Part shown: piece after piece, positions 56,455 to 64,000 of the stretch
How the letters are laid out: every line of letters starts with the position of its first letter
Position numbering within the stretch: the stretch's first letter is position 1
Origin: Flaccisagitta enflata
Lineage: Eukaryota; Chaetognatha; Sagittoidea; Aphragmophora
Length of the DNA stretch: 64,000 bases
Direction of reading: 5' to 3'
Assembly: GCA_965153355.1 (NCBI GenBank)
Contig: OZ231126.1
Location: forward strand, 12,152,001 to 12,216,000
The notes under the pieces: generated by a model
What the model saw: the letters and a program-made list of their open reading frames with translations, nothing else
Told to the model about the DNA's origin: nothing
The model's database searches: none
Made by a program: the position numbers and the translations under genes

Positions 56455-56610
56455 TGGTTTTTAGTCACTTGCTGTGTCAGTCAGTCCATTGGTCAGTTGG
56501 TCGGTCTATCACAAATGTTTTTGAATTGCGAGCTGTTTTTGCATTACGGCTCCTACCCAACCATCCACGACTATCTTGTCATGTTTGCAGCCATGTTTTT
56601 TCTTATTAGC
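56455..56610 (+). repeat. Degenerate family B element
   Basis: 'tttttagtcacttgctgtgtcagtcagtcc', 'cattacggctcctacccaaccatccacgac', end 'tttgcagccatgtttttt'. Confidence 0.55.
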
Positions 56611-58047
56611 TAAAACAAAATCTCGCCTCATACCGATATATTTTGTTTTTCCCCAGAAATCCGTTAGAACGATATTTAACTGTACTTCGTTAACCCCACT
56701 CAGTTACTTAGTTACTCTCACTAATCATGCTCAGCTGCTGGGGGACTCTTCCTCTGCCCCTACTATTACTAGCTAGGAGCTCTACTTGGAATCGTAATCC
56801 CCTACCACCCTATGCGCCAAACCCTTGCATAGGCATTTTTTTTTCTGCTCCTGCCCCAGTGCCCCATCTGCGCGTAGGACCCGTCGTATGTTTTCATCCA
56901 CCTTTTCTTTTCCCCTGCCCACCGGTGTCAATTCTTGTTTAGCATACTTCTACATGTAATGATCTTTCAAATGTATGCATGGCCTTAGACTTTATTTATT
57001 CATATATTTGATTTCACGCTCTACGTCGGTTGGCCTCAAGTTTCTCACATCTTCTTTAACATCTCGTTAAAAATAAAATTCATGACAGAGAAAAGGAGAA
57101 ATTCTGTTCCCTCATATTCATTCATTCGCCGAAATAGTTGTTTTTAAAAGTTTAAAAACATTTCGTATATACTAGTGAGTTGCTTTGATTTATGCTCCAC
57201 AAGAGGAAATAAAAAGAAAAAGATCCAGTAGCATTTGCCAAAATATGTGAATTGCTTTTGTTTTGATACGCGGTAACTTGTTAGTATCTCTTTTATGAAA
57301 ATATTCATTATTTTTTTTTCAATAACAAAGAAGTAGTAATGCAAAATACCCTCATAAGCGAATAATATTATGAGGTTTATGTTATTGTTGTGGATGGGCT
57401 ATAGTAACGGCGGAAAACTGCATTGTGAAGGTCAATCAAGAATTGAATAAAAAAAATAATCAAAGGAAAGCTATAAGAATCTTAAAAACCTTTTAAGAAA
57501 GTGCCACGTTGAAGTGAATCGCTCAACGCTATTCTTAAAAGAAAAAAAATTATTTCATTCTCCTTTCGAGCCAGATATAAGTTGTTCCCCGTGGTGGTCT
57601 CTGTTTTACTACTCACTTTCAATCTCGGATATTCTTAAACAAGTCATAAACCGTCAGAAAAGGGATGCCTGAATATACGGCGGGAGGACCAACCGCGCGA
57701 TCTCACCTCAATTCATATAACTGTGAAACATTTTTATTTTGGCTGAGTTATTGCCTAATTTTATCGTTCTAGCTAATTTTTTTTTCTTTTTTTTTTTTTT
57801 GTCTTGCCTGAAGTTTGGGCCTGAAGTTGGGTGCAAAAACTGTGTAGTGAATACGTATGTTGAGATGCGAGTTGAAATCAGTTGTAGTATCATCAATAGG
57901 CAGATCTGTAGAAGGGGGGGAGGATAAGTTTTTATTTACATTGTCAAGTTCTCAAATTGAAAAAAAAAAGTTTTTTTGGTTTTCTTTTTTTTCCCTCTCA
58001 CTATATCCATTCTTGAATTCACTGGTTTACATCATCGTTAGTCACAG
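56611..58047. other. End of intron 13, nothing recognised
   Basis: AT-rich sequence without shared repeats apart from T-runs near 57778-57800. No exon with splice support was found. Confidence 0.4.
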
Positions 58048-58269
58048 AAATGTATTTTCCCTCTTTTACTTGTAACTTTTACTTTTACATCAATGAAATG
58101 TATTTTCCCTCTTTTACTTTTAGACTTTTACTTTTACATCAATGAAGTGTATTTTCCCTCTTTTACTTGTAACTTTTACTTTTACATCAATGAAATGTAT
58201 TTTCCCTCTTTTACTTTGAGACTTTTACTTTAACATCAATGAAATGTATTTTCCTTCTTTTACTTTTAG
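58048..58269 (+). repeat. 48-49-bp tandem array duplicating the 3' splice-site region of exon 14
   Basis: Units start at 58048, 58096, 58145, 58193 and 58242: AAATGTATTTTCCCTCTTTT then ACTTTTAG. The last unit supplies the real pyrimidine tract and AG (58268-58269). Earlier units keep AG at 58122-58123 (tttag) and 58219-58220 (tgag) and have lost it in units 1 and 3 ('cttgtaac'). So decoy acceptors precede the real one. Confidence 0.9.
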
Positions 58270-58356
58270 ACTGCGCTTCATTGGGCGGCCAAATCGGGTC
58301 AAATCGAAGTGGTGAAGCTCGTGGCCGGATGCGGCGCTGATGTCAACGCTAAATCG
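58270..58356 (+). CDS. sowah: SOWAH exon 14: first ankyrin repeat
   Basis: Acceptor 'cttttacttttag', donor 'tcg|gtaagt', 87 nt, phase 0 to 0, residues 790-818: TALHWAAKSGQIEVVKLVAG then CGADVNAKS. Ankyrin consensus T-x-L-H-x-A-A-x-x-G-x-x-x-x-V-x-x-L-x-x-x-G-A-D-V-N is met almost fully; H-W-A-A-K is typical of SOWAH. The helix pair is complete but the D-x-x-G-x turn comes from exons 11-13. The next ankyrin repeat is not in the remaining 5.6 kb as far as I can see. Confidence 0.9.
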
Positions 58357-60078
58357 GTAAGTCCTCCATCAGATGTGGCAAAGTTCGATACCCGCGTCGG
58401 TGGGTAAGGACCGATGTTAGCCCCGGATGGTATTCAAGTCGTGAGCGAGGAGGCAGGGACAGCGAGATATAGCAATGAGATCCCAATGTCAACGCTAAGT
58501 AGGAGTTCTAAAGGCGCTAAGTGTAGCGAGCCAAGCTGCTGGCTGCAGAAATGGTTCATTTCGTCCCCAGTTCGCTCGATTTGTTCTGTATCAGGATGAG
58601 ACCGAAAAGATACGAAAATTGTAAGGATATAACGTCTGTTACACATAATGGGTGATGAAGGCAGACTATGAACAGGAAGAAAAAAAAATTATATGATCAT
58701 TGGTCAATACTACATGGTATTGTTACAAGTTGTGAAAACAAGTAACACGAGGGCCGGGCAGGGATGCAAACTTCCCCCCCCCCTCCACCCACTTCCCCCG
58801 ACCCCCAAACTCACGCGCTGCGCCTCAAATGCGCTTTTTCCACACTTTTTGCATTTTGCTTAACGGATCTTTGGAGCGACAGACAGACCAACGCAAAAAT
58901 GGACGGACGGACAAAGCCTCGTGTAGAGTTGCAACCTAAGAATTATGATGACTATACAAGGCAGACAAGATTAAGCCGTCTAAGGAGTCGTTCTGAGTAT
59001 CAAACCTCAACTTGCCTCTGTTAGTGGAACTTCTTAAAATAAAGGCAGAATACATACAGGTGGCTTTTTTTTTCTTTTTTTTTCAAACCAAGATTGTTAC
59101 GGCTCACCTTATTGATAATTTCTCAATGTTGACAATTTTTGGTTCGACCACCAAAGCCGCCGTTGAAAATTTCCCCACTCTTGTCATCTCTCCTGCCTTT
59201 TTCGAGGGGTGTCTTATCGCGGAGGTCCTTCAATTTGGCGGATATATTGTGTTTTCAGCCTGTCAGCCCTGTCCCCCTTTTTGAGAGTTCATTGCACTGT
59301 GGTATGAGTCCCTCAATGTACCGGATAGGAGCGACACAGCACCTCTCTACGAGGTCCATCAATCTATATTGGTGCATTTGTCCGTTGATAGCTCATGTTC
59401 ATAGTGACAGCTCCTAGCACACCATATTGGCCATACATGCAGCCTTGTTTTGCCTGTTTATCCTGCGCCCCCCCCCCCCCCGCATCTCCTCTCCCCCAGC
59501 TCCTAGAGATTCTCTGCTAATCAGCTTGAGTGCGTTTGGTGTCATTTTTAAGAAGGCAAATGTATGTATGGTATTTTCCTATCCGTTTTTGACGCAAAGA
59601 TGTGCGCAAAATCCTCCTGGGTGTGAACCATAATTTTGAAAGCTATCCCTGTGTGGGCATTTGGGTCGCTTTACTATTTGTATCATTTCCGTTATTATCT
59701 TTAAGTCAAACTGAGAAGGGTTCATAATAGAAGGCGTAAGTATTGTTAAGCGCTTCCTACTAATCGACTTACAAGCTTCGGATAAACGAAATTTGGGGTG
59801 GCGTCAGTTCAGTTAACGTTTTTATTTACGATGTAAAATTCTACAGAGCTGATCGCCGAGCCTTCATCTTAATCGGTGTGCTCATTTGGCTTTTGAAATG
59901 CGAGTTTATTTTGCTTCAGAGAAGTGACAGCAACTCCTCAGAGGAAGATGGTCCGTTCAACACTATTAAAATGGGGTTGAGTTAGGTAGAATATAATTCA
60001 AGTGTAAATTTTTATTGTGTCTTATTCTAAGACAGGTGAGGGGCATCTTATGGCACGGAAGTGGTACAAATTGACATA
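58357..60078. other. SOWAH intron 14, with one doubtful alternative last exon
   Basis: 58860-58945 has a HINE-type right end ('gacagacagaccaacgc', 'gacggacggacaaagcctcg', 'tgtagagttgcaacc'). At 59922-59987, after 'tttattttgcttcag', the phase-0 frame reads RSDSNSSEEDGPFNTIKMGLS and stop, which could be an alternative terminal exon that omits later ankyrin repeats; support is weak. Elsewhere nothing was recognised. Confidence 0.3.
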
Positions 60079-60310
60079 CCATCTTGGCGGAAAGAAACGC
60101 GACAGTTGCTAAAAGTAGTATCAACTTTGGAGGAGTGCTGCTCTTAAACGGAATAAGCTACAGAGCCCAGATTGGGCCCATTTTAAAGGTCTGATTCAAA
60201 TCTTCAAATGAGACCAAGTTGAAGTCTTTAGCTTTATTCATTTAGGAGCAGCGCTCTTTCAAAGTTGTTGCTAGTTTTAGCAACTGTCGCGTTTCTGTCC
60301 GCCAAGATAG
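60079..60310. mobile_element. 232-bp palindromic MITE, TA-flanked
   Basis: Left CCATCTTGGCGGAAAGAAAC(gcgacagttgctaaaa), right complement with three mismatches in 36 bp; inversion continues to ~85 bp ('gagtgctgctcttaaa' against 'taggagcagcgctctt'). TA at 60077-60078 and 60311-60312. Ends resemble those of the element at 16949 (CTATCTTGC). Confidence 0.8.
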
Positions 60311-60901
60311 TAGAAATGTTATCAAACGCCACATTTGTCGCATGTAGTTTTGTAGAAATGGAGATTGACAAACCCATGAATATTCAAGCACAAATGGATT
60401 TTCCATCAAAAGCATTCTTCTGCCTTCCGACTTCCTACCATCTCAACTCTGCTTTACATCCCTTCATCACTCCTTTTCACTTTCTTTCTGTCTCTTGTCT
60501 TATTTTCTTACTTCCCTCTTTCTTACCACATTTTAGATATTTTTAGTTTTGCCTTTCTCTTTCTTAATTTTTTTCTTTGTTTGTCTTTCTTTTTTTCTTT
60601 CTTTCTTTCTCTCCCTTGCTGTCTTTTTTGTCTGTCTGTCTGTCTGTCTCTTTCTGTTAGACGTCGGAGAGTCGAATATTCTGTTTTGCCACGTCCTCGG
60701 CTTGGCTTTGCGACGCTGCGATTTTTGAGAGGTTTTGTGGGACAGCGGCTTTGATACAGAGAAACCCCCAAAGAAACCCCCGGCTTTGATATAGAGAAAC
60801 CCCCGGATTTTATGAGGATTAAAAGATCACCGAACATTTTCTCCTTCGGTGTTAAACCAATTTTTTACTCGCCATTTCCCAATGTTTTGCATCGTGTCAT
60901 C

Positions 60902-61337
<436 letters not shown>

Positions 61338-62317
61338 GTATCAGTGGCGGTTATCATCTGACGTCGGTTTCCTTTGCCACTTCAAGTAGAAGGGATTCTA
61401 GATTCATTTTCGATCCTTTAATAGAATCAAGTCCGCCTCAAATCTCTTACGCTTCCTCCCTCCTCCTCTTCCTCCTCCCCTCCTCCTTCCTCCTGTGCCT
61501 TCTCTGTAAACATCACCCACCTCGTTTTCCTTTCACCTCCGTTGGCATGTGTGTGTGTGTAGTTGTGTAACTTTTGTATGTGTATGCGCCGGGATTCGCC
61601 TTCTCTCTTTCTTTTCCACCGACTTAATACCGAGGTTTAGTTAAACAAAATTACTATTTAATCCCTCAGATGTCCTTGGACAAATTGGACACAAAGTTTC
61701 TTTTGTTATGTGTACCGCAACACATTTTCTTACCTCAACACCTGGCCTAGAGATCGAGTTGACCTGTTATTAATGTCCGCTTACGATCATCATTTTTTAA
61801 CCATATGTCCGCCATATCATCGATCGTCTATGTTTCAAATTTCACGTTGATAGCTTAAATAGTTTAGAAGTTATGACAATTTTACTTATCGTAATCAACT
61901 CCTCTGAAGGCGACGCACTTTAATTTTCTTTCTTCTTTGAACTCAACTGCCTTGACAAAGTCATAAGTTTCAAACACAAGTTTGAATTATGCACAAGTTG
62001 AGAATCGACCGCTGCCTGCTTAAGAACGCGCGCGATAAGTTTTCTGCGCAACGTAAATTACAATTCACTCTTTATTTCTGTAATTGTAAAGATCAACTTT
62101 GAAATTTCACTGTGACCAAACAAATTGGAGTTAACACCTAAGATTTAAGGTAACAGTACAGAATTTCCCCCTCTTTCTAGTAATGTTAATGAATTATCTG
62201 TTAACCATTACATAATGCCGAAACAGCATGAAATAAAGCAGGGCGGCGCCGTCGATTCAGCGGTGGATTCAACGCAAATCTAATTGTACGGCGCGGCGGG
62301 GAAGGATTATTTAAACC
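61338..62317. other. SOWAH intron 14, unique AT-rich sequence
   Basis: No repeat, exon or RNA gene recognised. Confidence 0.4.
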
Positions 62318-62580
62318 AAGAGGAAGAAGAAGAAGCAGAAGAAGAAGAAGAAGAAGAAGAAGAAGAAGAAGAAGAAGAAGAAGAAGAAGAAGAAGAAGAA
62401 GAAGAAGAAGAAGAAGAAGAAGAAGAACTCAAAGACAACAATGATGACTAAGACGAAGACAATGACGAAGACGATGATGACAAAGACGTCAAAGACGACG
62501 AAGACGACGAAGACGTTGATAACGATGACGACGAAGACGTTGATAACGACAAAGACGATGAACGATTCACGATGAACGAT
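62318..62580 (+). repeat. (GAA)n trinucleotide repeat and GACGA-type triplets
   Basis: About 36 GAA units at 62319-62427 with one GCA break near the start, then GAC/GAA/GAT triplets to 62580. On the transcribed orientation of SOWAH it is an intronic GAA expansion; long GAA tracts can form triplex DNA. Confidence 0.95.
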
Positions 62581-62711
62581 TCACGATGAACCGTGAGGAC
62601 AAAGACGAAAAAGAAGAAAACAGGAAAAAAAGAGAAAGAAAGAAACAAGCGGAAAAAAATAGTGAAAGAGGGAGAAAAAAAGAGGAAACCTGGGGGAAAG
62701 AAGAAAAAACT

Positions 62712-62857
62712 GGAAAACACAGCCGTATACACGGCGGCATTAGTCGCGGACGGGTGGGTGACGTGACCTTGATTCCTTGCAGAAAAAAAAACCTCAAACA
62801 CAGCCCCTGCACACCCGCACGCGACTGGGGTAGCCGTGTATCCGGCCTTGTTTCTAT
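62712..62857. repeat. Two converging right ends of family B elements
   Basis: 'agccgtatacacggcggcattagtcgcggacgggtggg' (reverse) and 'cccctgcacacccgcacgcgactggggtagccgtgtatccggccttgttt' (forward) face each other with ~35 bp between; hairpin ends are missing on both. Confidence 0.6.
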
Positions 62858-63287
62858 GTGTGACGTCTAGTTTTGAAAGGTTTATCGGCAAACCAACTCA
62901 AAATATTTCTCAGCGATGCGTTCATATGCTTTAGTATACATAACGCAACAAATCTGACAAGCAAGCCCGACCTGAATGCGGTATTGGATTCCTATATATT
63001 GCCTCCTCATGACATGAGCCCCACCTAAATTTCATGTAACCGTAATGTAACCTGAGCCATATTCATCAGTTCCTGCTCCGAACCAGCGTTTTCAGTCATT
63101 TTACAATTTTATGGTCCATTTCTAATATTTTGCAAATTGAAATGTCGAAAAGGTTATTGATTTCGCGCTAGATGAACTCTAGAATGCATCTGAAAACGCG
63201 CGGGGAAATGTTACCGTTTTTTTTTTTGCAAATTTCAACCAAATCTAAAAAAAGTATTATTATTGGCATGGAATAAATGAGAAACCA

Positions 63288-63985
63288 TTTTTGGGCAGCG
63301 GCCCCGAAGGGGCCGATGACCTATGCTTTCACACATAGGGGAAATTTCTCCTCCTCCTTCTTCTTTCTTCTTCTCCTTCTCCGTCCCCCCCCTTGAGGCC
63401 GAAATCCTAGTCTGGAGGCCCAATCCTAGTCTGGAGGCCCAAATCCTAGTCTTGAGACCCGAATTCTAGTCTTGAGACCCAAATCCTAGCCTCGAGGCCC
63501 AAATCCTAGCCTCGAGGCACAAATCCTAGCCTAGAGGCCCAAATCCTGGCCTCAAGGCCCAAATCCTAGCCTCAGGGCTAAAACCCCAGCCCCGAGGCTC
63601 ATATCCCAGCCTCAAGGCTCAAATCCCAGCCTCAAGTTTCAAATCCCAGCCTAAAGGCTTGAATCCCAGCCTCAAAGCTCAAATCCCAGTCTCAAGGCTT
63701 AAATCCCAGCCTCTGAGGATCAAATCCCAGCCTCTAGGCTCAAATTCCAGGCTCGAGGCTCAAATCCTAAGCTCCAGGCTCAAATCCCAGTCTCCAGGCT
63801 CAAATACCAGTCTCCAGGCTCAAATACCAGTCTCCAGGCCCTAATTCCAGCCTTGAAGTTCAAATAAAAACAGCATCGGTCATCGGCCCCTTCGGGGCTG
63901 CTGCCCCTCTAACCCCCTCACAACCACATGCACTCACCTAGGGGCAACGGGTACCGCTGACCATCTGACGCTTTTGCGACTATTA
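63288..63985 (+). repeat. Satellite-cored element variant V, near complete
   Basis: Left arm 'gggcagcggccccgaagggg' + 'ccgatgacctatgct', 'tcacacataggggaaatttctcc', about 22 units AGGCTCAAATCCCAGCCTCA (63395-63860), right arm 'agcatcggtcatcggccccttcggggctgctgcccc', outer end 'ggggcaacgggtaccgctga...ctgacgcttttgcgactatt'. The arms are inverted. It shares the GGCAGCGGCCCCGAAGGGG core with family A. Confidence 0.8.
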
Positions 63986-64000
63986 AAGAATGCAGAGGCA

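Noticed and set aside
59012-59100. Frame with PLLVELLKIKAEYIQ, superficially like the end of an ankyrin repeat
   Set aside because: No acceptor at the needed phase, an upstream in-frame stop close by, no T-x-L-H-x-A-A helix before it.

Overview
This is animal (metazoan) nuclear DNA. Coding sequence occurs as short exons with GT/AG boundaries and consistent splice phase, inside AT-rich introns packed with microsatellites, minisatellites, inverted repeats and short mobile elements. The species cannot be fixed from this window. Calcium-binding EGF and F5/8C-like domains plus a sosondowah-family gene point to an invertebrate with large introns. I see no operons, CRISPR arrays, rRNA or convincing tRNA.

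Region 1-2.7 kb (+ strand): the 3' part of a gene for an extracellular mosaic protein. Two exons (670-779 and 1491-1761) rebuild an F5/8 type C (discoidin)-like domain and a third (1891-2001) is one calcium-binding EGF domain. The second exon has an in-frame TAA, so this copy is a pseudogene, a nonsense allele or an assembly error. Region 2.7-9.5 kb is intergenic: satellite-cored elements with asymmetric inverted termini, then a multi-level nest of mobile elements and a 47-unit GA tract just upstream of the next gene.

Region 9.5-58.4 kb and probably past the window end (+ strand): one gene that I identify as a SOWAH (sosondowah) family member. Fourteen exons were reconstructed by eye and all junction phases agree, giving 818 codons before the window ends. 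Exons 1-3 encode the N-terminal SOWAH winged-helix domain, exons 3-9 a proline/serine/threonine-rich linker, and exons 10-14 the segment before the ankyrin repeats and the first ankyrin repeat. The remaining ankyrin repeats must lie downstream.

The main discovery is at the start of the first ankyrin repeat. The family-typical string DFISGYTALHWAAK is split over four exons: a 12-nt exon (DFIS, 29420-29431), a 3-nt exon (GGC = G, 30660-30662), a second 3-nt exon (TAC = Y, 31497-31499) and an 87-nt exon (58270-58356) after a 26.8-kb intron. Both 3-nt exons sit between CAG and GTAAGTACC and supply exactly the two residues otherwise missing. The acceptor of the 87-nt exon lies in the last unit of a 48-49-bp tandem array that duplicates the 3' splice-site region.

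The introns are a dense mobile-element landscape. The commonest class is about 130-250 bp (up to 4 kb when carrying satellites), with a (GTCC/GGAC)n core and a terminal hairpin whose arm is repeated near the other end. In at least five subfamilies the arms differ in sequence but stay complementary. This architecture and the preference for T-runs resemble non-autonomous Helentron/Helitron2 elements (HINE, DINE-1-like). TA-flanked, hairpin-like MITEs and several large foldback elements are also present.
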